DNA from: Pedobacter deserti
Lineage (GTDB): Bacteria > Bacteroidota > Bacteroidia > Sphingobacteriales > Sphingobacteriaceae
Direction: 5' to 3'
NCBI RefSeq assembly: GCF_024436415.1
Contig: NZ_JAFMZQ010000001.1
Span: forward strand, 3,100,001-3,164,000
Length of the DNA: 64,000 bases
In this document: one piece after another, positions 25,677-35,499 of the stretch
Numbering within the stretch: the stretch's first letter is position 1
Layout of the letters: the number at the start of each line of letters is the position of its first letter
The notes under the pieces: generated by a model
Databases searched by the model: none
The model's input: only the letters and a program-made list of their open reading frames with translations
Told to the model about the DNA's origin: nothing
Translations under genes and position numbers: made by a program

Positions 25677-26774
25677 ATGACTCCAAAGGAAGCCCACGCG
25701 CTGATAAAAAAATATAACGAGGGAAAGTGTTCACCAGCCGAATGCGCTCTACTGGATTCCTGGTTTCTTGAGCTAAATCAGGACGCCCCAGTATTATCTG
25801 AAGAGAAAATAACCAAACTTGGCAGGGAAATCTTAATCGAACTCCCTCTCCCCGTTGCCGAACAAAAACCCGCCAGGCTATGGCCCTTAATCGCAACCAC
25901 TGCGGCCGTCCTCATCCTGGCTATCGCCACCTGGATGTACTATGACAGTCAAATCCAGATACCACCCGCTTCCAGATTCGCCGATGTCGCTCCTGGACGC
26001 AACCGCGCCACCCTTACCCTCTCAAATGGTCAGACCATTCCCTTAGACGAGGAAAAAGGCCAGATCATCATCCGTCCCGAAAAGTTAACCTATGCCGACG
26101 GAACAAAAATACCGGTAGCCGACCCGACCGCCATACAAACCATCACTACGCCGAAAGGCGGACAATACCAGGTTGAACTGCCCGATGGAACCAATGTCTG
26201 GCTCAACGCTGAATCGATCCTACAGTACGCTACCAATTTGAATGTCGAGCAGGGAAAGCGCCGGGTAAGACTGGTCTCGGGGGAGGCTTACTTTTCGGTC
26301 ACCAAAAACAGAAAGCTTCCATTTGTGGTGATCAGTAGAGATCAGGAAGTGCAGGTATTAGGAACAGAATTCAACGTCAATACCTATTTGGGGCACGGTC
26401 AAATCAAAACCACGCTACTAGAGGGCTCGGTAAAAGTAAGCTCAGAAAATAATATGGAAAGTATCACCCTGGTCCCAGGCCAGCAGGCCGTCACCAACCG
26501 AGGCAAGATCACCGCAAAGCAAGCTGACGTCCAACTGGAAACGGCCTGGAAACGCGGAAAAACCGAGTTCGAGGATGCTGACCTGAATACCGTCATGGGT
26601 ATGCTAGAGCGTTGGTACGATATCCAGACGATCTACCTCACCAGTAATACGGAAGCACGTTTCACAGGGTCAGTCTCCCGGAAGAAAAATATTTCCGCCG
26701 TCCTCAAATTACTTGAATCGACGGGCGAAGTTCACTTTAAAATAGAAGGAAGGAAGGTATATGTTATGAAGTGA
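25677..26774 (+). CDS. FecR family anti-sigma factor
   Basis: This 365-aa protein has an N-terminal anti-sigma region, a membrane helix near residues 64-85, a FecR domain near 155-250 (VELPDGTNVWLNAESILQYATN, GEAYFSVTKNRKLPFVV) and a C-terminal DUF4974 domain (DLNTVMGMLERWYDI). It lies 107 bp before a SusC receptor carrying an STN signalling domain, the standard trans-envelope regulation set. No sigma gene is adjacent. The ECF factor at 18465 is the nearest rightward candidate. Confidence 0.93.
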   Translation: MTPKEAHALIKKYNEGKCSPAECALLDSWFLELNQDAPVLSEEKITKLGREILIELPLPVAEQKPARLWPLIATTAAVLILAIATWMYYDSQIQIPPASRFADVAPGRNRATLTLSNGQTIPLDEEKGQIIIRPEKLTYADGTKIPVADPTAIQTITTPKGGQYQVELPDGTNVWLNAESILQYATNLNVEQGKRRVRLVSGEAYFSVTKNRKLPFVVISRDQEVQVLGTEFNVNTYLGHGQIKTTLLEGSVKVSSENNMESITLVPGQQAVTNRGKITAKQADVQLETAWKRGKTEFEDADLNTVMGMLERWYDIQTIYLTSNTEARFTGSVSRKKNISAVLKLLESTGEVHFKIEGRKVYVMK

Positions 26775-26881
26775 TCCAGTTAAACATCTGAAAAAGATCA
26801 GAAGCGGTGGAACGCTCCTGATCATAAGTTCAGTCAAAAATTAAACACCGCTAAGTATTTAAATCAACAAAACCGAACCGA

Positions 26882-29800
26882 ATGTACAAATTTTATACAA
26901 AACGTGCGCCGGCGCCCTGGCGTATGGCTACAGTTTCATCATCAACAATTTCTGCTATACCCGCGACCGGCTGGAAACCAAGCAAATGGCTTATGAGGAC
27001 TTACGTGATCTTTCTTTCACTACTGATTTCATTCCTACAGGTTAGCGCATCAGGATATGGCCAGTCTATCAGCATCAACAGGAAGAACGTCTCTCTTGAA
27101 GAGGTATTCAGGCTGCTGAAATCTGAGACAGATTATGATTTCATCTATTCGAAAAAGCAAATCGCCGGGGCCAAGAAAGTAAGCATCAATGTAAAGAATG
27201 CCACCATTACCGAAGTACTTGACCAGTGCTTTCAAAACCAGCCTCTCAGGTACGCTATTGAGGAAAAGACTGTCATTATCAGGAGGAAGCCGGGCGCGCC
27301 TAGTTCAACACCTACCACCAAACAGCATACGATAATAGGAAAGGTGCTTGATAAGGATCAGCAGCCCTTGCCAGACGCCACGGTTACCGTGAAAGCAACA
27401 AACGTAAGCACGCAAACCGATCGAAATGGTAACTACCGAATCACACCTCTCCTAGCCCAAGGCTTTTTCGTGATCAGCTATACCGGATACAAAACGCAGG
27501 AAGTATCTTTTGATCTCTCCACTGACGAGTTGCAAATACATCTGGAGGAGCAGCAGGGCAATCTAAATGAAGTGGTAGTAATCGGATACGGGCAAACGAC
27601 CCGTATGTTAAACACCGGCAGCGTGGCTTCAGTAACAGCAAAGCAAATCGAACAGCAGCCTGTGACTAATGTACTTTCAGCCCTGTCCGGGAGAATGGCA
27701 GGCGTGTTTGTACAAACCACCAACGGTCTGCCGGGCGGAAACATCAATGTCCAGATCAGGGGAAAGGGATCTATCCAGGCTGGAACTAGTCCGCTCTATG
27801 TCATAGATGGAATACCTTTTGACTCAAGTCCCATCGCTGCGGAAACTTCCCTTGGGTACTCATCAATCGCAGGAAACGTCAGCCCACTAAACAGTCTAAA
27901 CCCTACCGATATCGAATCCATCAGCGTGCTGAAAGATGCTGACGCCACTGCTATCTATGGTAGCAGGGGCGCAAACGGCGTTGTTTTGATCACGACCAAA
28001 AAAGGCATCAAGGGTGCGGTTGTAACAGACTTAAACGTGTATCAAGGCATCAATATGGCTGCTGACCTTCCTGCAATGATGGACATCAAACAATATCTGA
28101 GCCTGCGCCGAGAAGCCTTCATCAACGACGGTCTTGTCCCCTCTAACGATCCCAATTCTTTTGCGTATGCGCCGGATCTGACAGTCTGGTCGCACGAGCA
28201 AAATACGGATTGGGCAAATTACCTCTTTGGCGGAAAAGGAAATGTAAGCAGCGCTCAACTTACTTTAAAAGGCGGCAGCAAGCAAACCGGTTTCATTATT
28301 AGTGGAAACTTCCGCAGAGAAAAGTCGTATTTAAGAGCAATGAATAACTACCAACGTGGTGGTCTGCACTCACAGGTTAGCCATGAATCTGAAAACCGAA
28401 AATTTCAACTAAACGCATCTACGACCCTGTCTATTGACCTCAACCGCATGTCCAATGGGCAAAACATTAGCCTGTCGACCTTACCGCCACCAAATTACCC
28501 GCTTATGGAAACTTCGGGCAGCTACAACTGGTTCGCTGGAAGTAACCTTCTAGCCGAAATGCTGGCTACCAATAGAATCTCGACGAATAATGTACTGTCC
28601 AACGTTGTAGCTGGTTACGAGATCGCTGAGAGACTTATGCTTAGAGTCAACATGGGCTACAACCGGATTCAGGTCGACCAAAGGCAAATCTATCCCAACG
28701 CAGCATTGTACCCCGGAACACCCAACTACACCCTTTTCGGTGCAAACATCAATCAGTCTTTCATTACCGAACCACAACTTAACTACCAAACGTCGATCGG
28801 TCAAAGCCAGCTGACGCTAATGGCCGGGGCAACCTATCAACAAAAGACTGGTGAGGGCACGTACATGGAGGCTCGGAATTTCGGAAACGAAGGCCTTATG
28901 GAAAACCTCGCTTCCGCAGGGTATATAGACGCACGTCGAAGTACCCAAATCGATTATAGATTTGCCTCGGTATTTGCCAGAGCAACATTCATTGCAAAGG
29001 AGAAATATGTCCTTAACGCCACAGCCAGACGGGACGGCTCAAGCAGGTTCGGCACTGGAAACCAGTTTGGTAACTTCGGCGCAATTGGCGCTGCTTGGCT
29101 CTTCAGCAATGAAGAATGGTCAGCGACCCTGCTTCCATTTTTAAGTTACGGAAAAATCAGAGCGAGCTACGGAATTACCGGCAATGATCAAATTACGGAC
29201 TATCAATATCTACCAACCTACAGCAACTCTGGCCTTGTCTACGAGGGGGTTTCAGGCCTTCAGCCTAGCAGAATTGCAAATCCAAACCTCCGGTGGGAAA
29301 GCACCGGAAAGCTGGAAACGGCTGTGGAACTTGGATTCTTTAAGGATCGAATCCGGTTTAACGCTGGCTACTATAGAAATCGAAGCAGCAACCAACTGGT
29401 TAATTATACGCTCCCCGAAATGACCGGATTTAGCAGCTACCAGGCTAATCTTCCTGCGGTTGTAGAAAATACCGGCTGGGAGTTCGAACTAAGTACAAGC
29501 AATATCGTCAGCAAGAAGTTCCGCTGGTCCACCGATTTCAACATCACGCTTCCTAAAAACCAACTAAAAAGCTTTGAAAACTTTGAGAACTCTAGCTACT
29601 CGAGAACCCTCAAACTGGGCTATGATATCACCAGGATAATCGGCTACGAATTTCTCCGAGTCGATCCGAACAATGGACAGGCCATTTATGCAACTGAGGG
29701 CGACGACCCACAGGCAATGCCTGACTATTATCGCACAATCGGTAAACAAACACCGGACTTTTTTGGCGGCATGAACAACGCGTTTCAGTGGAAGGCATTG

Positions 29801-30208
29801 ACACTGAATATCTTCCTTCAGTTTGTAGGTCAACGAAGTGTCGGGGGTATATTCTATACGCCCGGTTGGATATACGGAAACTACCGGCATCTGGAAAGAC
29901 GCTGGCGACAAAAAGGTGATCAGACCGACATACCAAAAGCGAGTACAGGCCTTGATTTCTACTACGGCCAATCGTCTGCGAATTTCTTTGATTCCACCTA
30001 TCTCAGACTTAAAAATGTCGCCCTATCGTACGATATGAATCCTGGCAGCGCTCAAAACTTACGTGCTTACATACAGGCTCAGAATCTGCTCACCTTTTGG
30101 GACGCCAACGCTCCGATCGCAGACCCCGAATCCGGGGCGCTTTCTGTCTCGCAAAAAAACCTCCCTCCGATGAAATCATTCACAGTAGGAGTTCAACTAA
30201 CCTTCTAA
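26882..30208 (+). CDS. SusC/RagA family TonB-linked receptor
   Basis: This 1108-aa protein has an N-terminal signal region ending near SGYGQS, then an STN domain (about 60-130, KNVSLEEVFRLLKSETDYDFIYSKKQ). A carboxypeptidase-regulatory domain (about 150-235) precedes the NEVVVIGYGQTTR motif, the plug domain (STSPLYVIDGI-like LYVIDGIPFD, then ADATAIYGSRGANGVVLITTKKG) and the beta-barrel. It is the outer-membrane import channel partnered by the SusD downstream. The STN domain links it to the FecR upstream. The substrate is unknown. Confidence 0.95.
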   Translation: MYKFYTKRAPAPWRMATVSSSTISAIPATGWKPSKWLMRTYVIFLSLLISFLQVSASGYGQSISINRKNVSLEEVFRLLKSETDYDFIYSKKQIAGAKKVSINVKNATITEVLDQCFQNQPLRYAIEEKTVIIRRKPGAPSSTPTTKQHTIIGKVLDKDQQPLPDATVTVKATNVSTQTDRNGNYRITPLLAQGFFVISYTGYKTQEVSFDLSTDELQIHLEEQQGNLNEVVVIGYGQTTRMLNTGSVASVTAKQIEQQPVTNVLSALSGRMAGVFVQTTNGLPGGNINVQIRGKGSIQAGTSPLYVIDGIPFDSSPIAAETSLGYSSIAGNVSPLNSLNPTDIESISVLKDADATAIYGSRGANGVVLITTKKGIKGAVVTDLNVYQGINMAADLPAMMDIKQYLSLRREAFINDGLVPSNDPNSFAYAPDLTVWSHEQNTDWANYLFGGKGNVSSAQLTLKGGSKQTGFIISGNFRREKSYLRAMNNYQRGGLHSQVSHESENRKFQLNASTTLSIDLNRMSNGQNISLSTLPPPNYPLMETSGSYNWFAGSNLLAEMLATNRISTNNVLSNVVAGYEIAERLMLRVNMGYNRIQVDQRQIYPNAALYPGTPNYTLFGANINQSFITEPQLNYQTSIGQSQLTLMAGATYQQKTGEGTYMEARNFGNEGLMENLASAGYIDARRSTQIDYRFASVFARATFIAKEKYVLNATARRDGSSRFGTGNQFGNFGAIGAAWLFSNEEWSATLLPFLSYGKIRASYGITGNDQITDYQYLPTYSNSGLVYEGVSGLQPSRIANPNLRWESTGKLETAVELGFFKDRIRFNAGYYRNRSSNQLVNYTLPEMTGFSSYQANLPAVVENTGWEFELSTSNIVSKKFRWSTDFNITLPKNQLKSFENFENSSYSRTLKLGYDITRIIGYEFLRVDPNNGQAIYATEGDDPQAMPDYYRTIGKQTPDFFGGMNNAFQWKALTLNIFLQFVGQRSVGGIFYTPGWIYGNYRHLERRWRQKGDQTDIPKASTGLDFYYGQSSANFFDSTYLRLKNVALSYDMNPGSAQNLRAYIQAQNLLTFWDANAPIADPESGALSVSQKNLPPMKSFTVGVQLTF

Positions 30209-30219
30209 AGATTTAGCAT

Positions 30220-31599
30220 ATGAATAACCTATTTTCCTCCACTAACAGATATCGTCTATTGCTATGCGCAGTGACATTTTTAGCAACCCTGGCAGCCTGC
30301 CGAAAACTCGTTGAGATCGACGACCCTAAAAATCAGCTTACCCCGGAGAAAGTTTATGCGGACACCAACGCAGCGCAAGGTGTCATTGCGAATGTGTATG
30401 CGAACTATGAACGGAATATAAACCCTATATTGAATCTTTCGCTCGCCCTTTATGCTGACGAGCTCAATTATTTTGGTTTAAATACCGAAACCATAGAATT
30501 CTTCCAGAGTCGTGTTTCTACCGGAAATCAAAGGAACCAAAGCCTATGGGCGAGGCTCTATAACATGGTATATCAATGCAATGATTTGTTGGAAAAGCTG
30601 CCCGTCAGTGAAAATCTCCCTGACGCCTTCCGAAAACGCGTGGCAGGGGAAGCGCATTTCCTTCGGGCATTTGCGTATTTCCACCTTATCAACCTTTATG
30701 AGAATATTCCAATTATACTTGCTACCGATGTTGCCGCTTCATCCAAAACAGGACAGAGCAACCTAGCCATAAATTATGCGCAGATCGAAGCAGATTTACA
30801 ATCTGCACAGAGTTTATTAAACGACTATCCATTACCACACACGAAAACGAGGGCTAGCTACTATTCGGCTACCGCTTTACTTTCCAAGGTATATCTTTAT
30901 CAGCAACAGTGGCCAGCAGCGGCAGAAGCTGCAAACATTGTGATCAATTCAAATTTATTCAAACTGGAACATCCGGCAGAAGTTTTCAAAGCTTCAAGTG
31001 CTGAGACGATCTTTCAGTTTTGGACTCCTCAGGGCTATAACTATAACACCCCTGAGTTGATACTCACAAATACAAACAACCCACAATATGCGCTAAACAC
31101 CCAATTAGGGACCGCCTTCGAGACTGATGACCTCAGAAAAGAGCACTGGGTAGGTATCAGAAGCCTAAGCAACGGCTCAAATACCCAAGTTTACTTTTAT
31201 CCGATCAAATACAGCAACACGGCGGCAGACTCTTCAGATCCGGAGTATTTTATATACTCGCGGCTGGCCGATCAATACCTTATTCTTGCTGAAGCCAAAG
31301 CAGAACTAGGCGACTTTGATGCATGCATGACAGCCTTAAACGTGCTGCGCGAACGCGCAAATATCCAGACCTATAGTAACCTAAGCTCAATAGAACTCTG
31401 CAGGGAAGCAGTGACGAGAGAACGCAGATTGGAACTATTCCTGGAATCAGGCGACAGGCTATTTGACCTAAAACGTACCGGAAAATTGAATGAAATCCTG
31501 AAGGCAAAGCCGCTCTGGCTGCCAAGAGCCAGAAATTTACCTATCCCAAGAAACGAACTTTCAAGCAACCGTAGTCTGATTCAAAACGATGGCTATTAA
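30220..31599 (+). CDS. SusD/RagB family lipoprotein
   Basis: This 459-aa protein is a lipoprotein (FLATLAAC lipobox, Cys near residue 27) with the SusD N-terminal TPR-like fold. It includes NDLLEKLPVSEN, FLRAFAYFHLINLYENIPI, and a C-terminal RERRLELFLESGDRLFDLKRTGKL block that defines the family. It follows SusC by 11 bp. SusD proteins cap the SusC channel and bind the nutrient outside the cell. Confidence 0.95.
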   Translation: MNNLFSSTNRYRLLLCAVTFLATLAACRKLVEIDDPKNQLTPEKVYADTNAAQGVIANVYANYERNINPILNLSLALYADELNYFGLNTETIEFFQSRVSTGNQRNQSLWARLYNMVYQCNDLLEKLPVSENLPDAFRKRVAGEAHFLRAFAYFHLINLYENIPIILATDVAASSKTGQSNLAINYAQIEADLQSAQSLLNDYPLPHTKTRASYYSATALLSKVYLYQQQWPAAAEAANIVINSNLFKLEHPAEVFKASSAETIFQFWTPQGYNYNTPELILTNTNNPQYALNTQLGTAFETDDLRKEHWVGIRSLSNGSNTQVYFYPIKYSNTAADSSDPEYFIYSRLADQYLILAEAKAELGDFDACMTALNVLRERANIQTYSNLSSIELCREAVTRERRLELFLESGDRLFDLKRTGKLNEILKAKPLWLPRARNLPIPRNELSSNRSLIQNDGY

Positions 31600-31608
31600 T
31601 TCGATATC

Positions 31609-32946
31609 ATGAAAAGCACTTACCTAGCATTAACCATCTTATGGGTTGCGTCTACTGCTGTCACCTTTGCCCAAAGCAAGCTTTCGGTTTTAAAAATTGG
31701 AGACACAGTCCCCAACATAACGGTCAAGGATTTCCGGGCACTCTCGGGAGCCACCAACATTCGTGAAATGTCTTCTAAAGGTGGGCTCATCATAAGTTTC
31801 TGGGCAACTTGGTGTACGCCGTGTCTACGAGAAATGAGGTTGCTTGATTCGCTCAGCACAGAAAACAAAAGTCGGCTCAGGGTTATCTCCGCAACCTATG
31901 AGACAGAGGACGCTGTTAACAGGTTCTTTCGGCGTAACGCTGCACCTCAATCAGCATCTTTGCTTGTCGTAGCCAACGATTCGACACTCCATGATCACTT
32001 CCCTCACCGCTCAATCCCACATAATATATGGATTGATAAACAAGGGATTGTAAAAGCAATAACCGGAAGCGACGAGATAACCAGAGCGAACCTTAGTCGA
32101 TTTTTGTCAGAGGGCTCGAGCGACCTCTATCAAAAGGACGACGATTTGGCATTCGACTTCCTCAAGCCCTACCGTATCGCTGATGACGAGATCGGCTACC
32201 GTTCCCAGATATCAGGCTACAATCCCCGCATTACAAGTGGCGTTAGTTACAACCCGAAAACAGGTGGTACTACACAACGCTATTTTTCCTGGAATACCCG
32301 TATAGCGGAGCTATTCTGGACTGCCTATACCGAGCAGATGACTATACGGATCAACTGGGATTTAGTGGAGTTGCAGACTAGCGATTCTGTCCGCTTCTAT
32401 CATCCCAGAAGTAACATGGCCCAGTTCGAACGCTCAAGATATTACAGTGGTGATTTTGCAAAAGACGAGCGAAAGTGGAATGCAGAAAACCTTTATTGTT
32501 ATGAACTGATCTTACCGCGGCACACAAGCAACTCGGTAGTCGCTGAATACATGTTTAACGATCTTCAGCGCTTTTTCAACATCAAAGCGGAAGTCAGGAA
32601 AAGGATAAAGCTATGTCGCTTAGTGTTCTTCGGGCAGACAAACATCACCAGAGCAGACAGTCTAGCGGCGAGTACAATCGAACTACAGGACGGTTTACTT
32701 ATTGTGAAGAATAAGACAATAGAAGAGTTGCTAAATTACTTGTATGAATGGTTTGGCAACAAGGAGCCTTACATTAACAGGTCGGGTGTTCATCATGGTA
32801 TTAACTGGGAGATCAAGCTTCCAAAGTTAAACGGCCGACAGACCTACTCAGAAAACGAGCTCTGGGACGCCCTGAAAAAGCAGGGCATGACTTATAAAAT
32901 GAGGAACAGACGATATCCTGTGCTTGTCCTGCGTGACCTGAATTAA
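31609..32946 (+). CDS. TlpA-family thioredoxin fusion protein
   Basis: This 445-aa protein has a signal peptide (1-21) and an N-terminal TlpA domain with WATWCTPC (cysteines 69 and 72). The second part, of about 250 aa, is beta-rich with no known domain and ends in a region resembling an STN-like repeat (LQDGLLIVKNKTIEELLNYL, then NGRQTYSENELWDALKKQG). TlpA fusions of this length accompany SusC/SusD pairs in Sphingobacteriaceae. It begins 9 bp after SusD and is the last gene of the operon. Confidence 0.85.
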   Translation: MKSTYLALTILWVASTAVTFAQSKLSVLKIGDTVPNITVKDFRALSGATNIREMSSKGGLIISFWATWCTPCLREMRLLDSLSTENKSRLRVISATYETEDAVNRFFRRNAAPQSASLLVVANDSTLHDHFPHRSIPHNIWIDKQGIVKAITGSDEITRANLSRFLSEGSSDLYQKDDDLAFDFLKPYRIADDEIGYRSQISGYNPRITSGVSYNPKTGGTTQRYFSWNTRIAELFWTAYTEQMTIRINWDLVELQTSDSVRFYHPRSNMAQFERSRYYSGDFAKDERKWNAENLYCYELILPRHTSNSVVAEYMFNDLQRFFNIKAEVRKRIKLCRLVFFGQTNITRADSLAASTIELQDGLLIVKNKTIEELLNYLYEWFGNKEPYINRSGVHHGINWEIKLPKLNGRQTYSENELWDALKKQGMTYKMRNRRYPVLVLRDLN

Positions 32947-32947
32947 T

Positions 32948-32982
32948 TGCTGGCAAGGAAGATTTCCTCTTTCTTGCCAGCA
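32948..32982. terminator. Convergent hairpin terminator
   Basis: A perfect 10-bp stem (TGCTGGCAAG with CTTGCCAGCA) and a 15-nt loop lie between the converging TlpA and DUF6520 genes. No strong T-run follows on either strand, so its efficiency is uncertain. Confidence 0.55.
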
Positions 32983-32997
32983 TTCCGGATACAAACC

Positions 32998-33258
32998 CTA
33001 GTTGAAGCGGATAGTTGCATTCAGCGGGCCGGTTCCTGACACCCGGGTTCCGGTGGCGCAAACGCTCCCAGCGCCCGAGCAATTATAGTTCGACTGTGCA
33101 GCACTCACAGTTCCCTGAAAATTCGGTGACCCTGGCTTAGTCCAGTTGTAAACGGTCGGATCCTGACCAACGGTTGACTCCGCTGCGTTAGTCACCAGGG
33201 CTCCAGTCACTCCTGCAAGCACCGCAAGAGAAAGGATTGTTGTCTTTAAACTTTTCAT
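32998..33258 (-). CDS. DUF6520-like small secreted protein
   Basis: This 86-aa protein has a signal peptide (MKSLKTTILSLAVLAGVTGA, cleavage near NAAES). The mature part is about 60 aa with two cysteines (NYNCSGAGSVCATGT). This size, signal and C-x5-C arrangement match DUF6520-type proteins of Bacteroidota. It follows a MauE-like gene on the same strand, and a TlpA gene converges on it, so a disulfide-related substrate role is plausible but unproven. Confidence 0.7.
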   Translation of the reverse strand: MKSLKTTILSLAVLAGVTGALVTNAAESTVGQDPTVYNWTKPGSPNFQGTVSAAQSNYNCSGAGSVCATGTRVSGTGPLNATIRFN

Positions 33259-33285
33259 TTTGTTTAATTTTAATAAGAAATTTGG

Positions 33286-33762
33286 TTAATTGTATCTATT
33301 CACGCGTAGAATATTCTGGTATAAAGTTGGTATGCGATTTTTCGGTCCATCTAGAACTAATCCTGAAATAGCCAAAAAGATAAAGGCGAAATTGAAAATG
33401 AGATGAGCGTCCCAGCCCAAAATTGAAAGAACACCTCCGCACGTACAGGGCAATTGGGCTTTGGAAAGTAACATCAGCCCGATATATATCTGGAAAATTG
33501 ACAGCAAAAGGATTGTGGTAACCAACCCTAGTCTTCGCCACCTATCAGTGAGCAAGGCGAAGACAACTATAACTTCAACCGTCGGAACAAGCCACGCCCA
33601 TACATTCGCGAATTCCTTCACTATCAAAAACGGGGATAACTGCATCTGGAAGACGAACTTTTCATAATCCATCAATTTGCTTGCAGCAGTATAACAAAAC
33701 AACAGGGTGATCATCGCAATACTAAACCAGTAAGCCAACCACTTTATTTTCTGGCGTTCCAT
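33286..33762 (-). CDS. MauE/DoxX-like redox membrane protein
   Basis: This 158-aa protein has four membrane segments (about 8-28, 48-68, 75-95 and 115-137) and the LPCTCGGVLSILGW motif with two cysteines between helices 3 and 4. This is the pattern of the MauE family, which helps electron transfer or disulfide formation in the membrane. It lies 27 bp before the DUF6520-like gene on the same strand. Confidence 0.85.
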   Translation of the reverse strand: MERQKIKWLAYWFSIAMITLLFCYTAASKLMDYEKFVFQMQLSPFLIVKEFANVWAWLVPTVEVIVVFALLTDRWRRLGLVTTILLLSIFQIYIGLMLLSKAQLPCTCGGVLSILGWDAHLIFNFAFIFLAISGLVLDGPKNRIPTLYQNILRVNRYN

Positions 33763-33875
33763 AATCTGATCATTTATCTATATCAAATCTCAGCAATCCA
33801 GCGCCACCAGGGTAAGCTTTACATCGGAAAGTTGTCCGATATAGGTCGGATCTTTGAATGAGACACGGCTACAAG

Positions 33876-34475
33876 CTACTTGAAACCTTGCTTTCGCAGC
33901 CTGGAAAGCGTGTCGGGCGTGACGCCCAAATATTCCGCAATATATTTCACCTTGGTCTTCAGAAATAAGGCCTCCAGTTCTCTTTTGTGCTCTTGGTACC
34001 TCTCCTCAGCAGATCGCTTCAGCAATTCAACCACGAAGCGCTGACGACCCCGGGCATAAAAACTTCTGAGTCTTTCAACCGTCTGCTCAATATCCGGAAA
34101 TTCGTGCTTTAACCGCAGCCAATCCTGGTAATCCAGAAAAACCAATACACTATCCTCTAAAATCTCAATCGCTTTGTCGGAAGGTTCCTGACTAAAAAAG
34201 CCGGGCTCGACGCACACCAGGGTTCCCTCCTGCCAAAACCAACTTGTGTATTCTGCTAATGTCATTTCATCGACTTGAACCTCCCTGGCAAGCCCCTTAA
34301 GCAAAAACCAAATTCGATGTTGCGTTTGCTGGTAATTAAGCACTCGAACGCCTTTCGCATATTCCACTTCAATCAAGGCCGATCTCAGACTTATCCTGAA
34401 GTTACTGTTGACTTCAAAAAACCGTTCGATAAAAACAAGCACAATCTGAAAAGCCGAATGGGAAATAGATTTCAT
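33876..34475 (-). CDS. Crp/Fnr-like cyclic-nucleotide-fold regulator
   Basis: This 199-aa protein starts at the ATG at 34473-34475 (MKSISHSAFQIV). The N-terminal beta-roll is visible (QTQHRIWFLLKGLAREVQVD, then FFSQEPSDKAIEILEDSVLVFL). The C-terminal HTH reads LKTKVKYIAEYLGVTPDTLSRLRKQGF. Such short Bacteroidota Crp-like proteins usually lack cAMP-binding specificity. It lies 22 bp downstream of a LuxR-type regulator and 113 bp before MauE. Confidence 0.88.
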   Translation of the reverse strand: MKSISHSAFQIVLVFIERFFEVNSNFRISLRSALIEVEYAKGVRVLNYQQTQHRIWFLLKGLAREVQVDEMTLAEYTSWFWQEGTLVCVEPGFFSQEPSDKAIEILEDSVLVFLDYQDWLRLKHEFPDIEQTVERLRSFYARGRQRFVVELLKRSAEERYQEHKRELEALFLKTKVKYIAEYLGVTPDTLSRLRKQGFK

Positions 34476-34497
34476 GGGATGGATATTAGTTGTAGTG

Positions 34498-35436
34498 CTA
34501 TGCACGAAAACGTAACTGCTCAACAAGGTCGAATCTCTTGTTCACCCGCGTTTTGGAAAAAATATTGCGTACGTGAACACCAACGGTTCGTTCAGCAATA
34601 AACAGCGCTTCGGCAATCTCCCTATATGTTTTTCCCCGGCAAAGAAGTTCAGCAACTTCGGCCTCGCGCCTGGTAAGCCCGTACATTCTGCAAGCTTCTT
34701 CAAAACTCATTTCCTGATTTTCACCTATGGCTTCCAAAACCAGCAGCCGTTCGTGTTCCATTCGCTGGAACCTTCCGGAACGAAGCATAAAGAGGATGGT
34801 GATAATGATGAAGCCTGTGTTGGTGACCAAGACCTCAACCCACTGAGAAATCTGCAAGTAAGCGAAGACAGTCATACATACCCAAGGTGACATGGCAAAA
34901 TAAACTGCCTTCGCCTCAAGTGCGCTGTGCGGGACGCTCATCTTATCCACCGCTTTAAGTCTGCGGCCTATCGCCCGGGTGATCGCGTAAAAAAGGTATA
35001 GCGAATAAAAAAACGGGACAACCAGTCCGTATTTAATGGCAAGGTCGAGATTCCCATTAAGTGCATATACAAGACCAAAGAACAATAGATAAGGGCCCAG
35101 CAAGAATAACGGCACCCCAAAAATTGCCTGAAAGCGGAGACTGTCAAGCTCAAACGCTCGATAAAAATAGTATGGAAAGTAAGAGGCCGTCAAAAATCCA
35201 GACCCATATGCAATGATGTTTTGTAAGCGCACCGAGAGCCAAGTAATATCCGGATCCGGAAACAGTCCACCCGTTAAGTTATATACGATAAGCAGGCCTA
35301 GCAAAACCAAATACCATAGGCGTGACTTGTCCTGCGGCCAGGCGTAATAGTACCAAAGCTGGAATCCAAAAAAAATGAGCTCCATCGCCACAATAATCAG
35401 CGTCAACACATGCATTTCAGAATTGAACACATTCAT
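34498..35436 (-). CDS. Membrane-bound LuxR-type regulator
   Basis: This 312-aa protein has about seven hydrophobic segments in residues 8-220 and a C-terminal LuxR helix-turn-helix (about 250-308: YGLTRREAEVAELLCRGKTYREIAEALFIAERTVGVHVRNI). One-component membrane regulators of this type are found in Bacteroidota. The ligand is not known. It is the first of four leftward genes (LuxR, Crp-like, MauE, DUF6520) and probably controls them. Confidence 0.85.
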   Translation of the reverse strand: MNVFNSEMHVLTLIIVAMELIFFGFQLWYYYAWPQDKSRLWYLVLLGLLIVYNLTGGLFPDPDITWLSVRLQNIIAYGSGFLTASYFPYYFYRAFELDSLRFQAIFGVPLFLLGPYLLFFGLVYALNGNLDLAIKYGLVVPFFYSLYLFYAITRAIGRRLKAVDKMSVPHSALEAKAVYFAMSPWVCMTVFAYLQISQWVEVLVTNTGFIIITILFMLRSGRFQRMEHERLLVLEAIGENQEMSFEEACRMYGLTRREAEVAELLCRGKTYREIAEALFIAERTVGVHVRNIFSKTRVNKRFDLVEQLRFRA

Positions 35437-35499
35437 CTGCCTAACGAGTTTTGTTCCGCCGGCACAACGGAGTTATCCGAGCGCCGGCAGATTAGTAAG

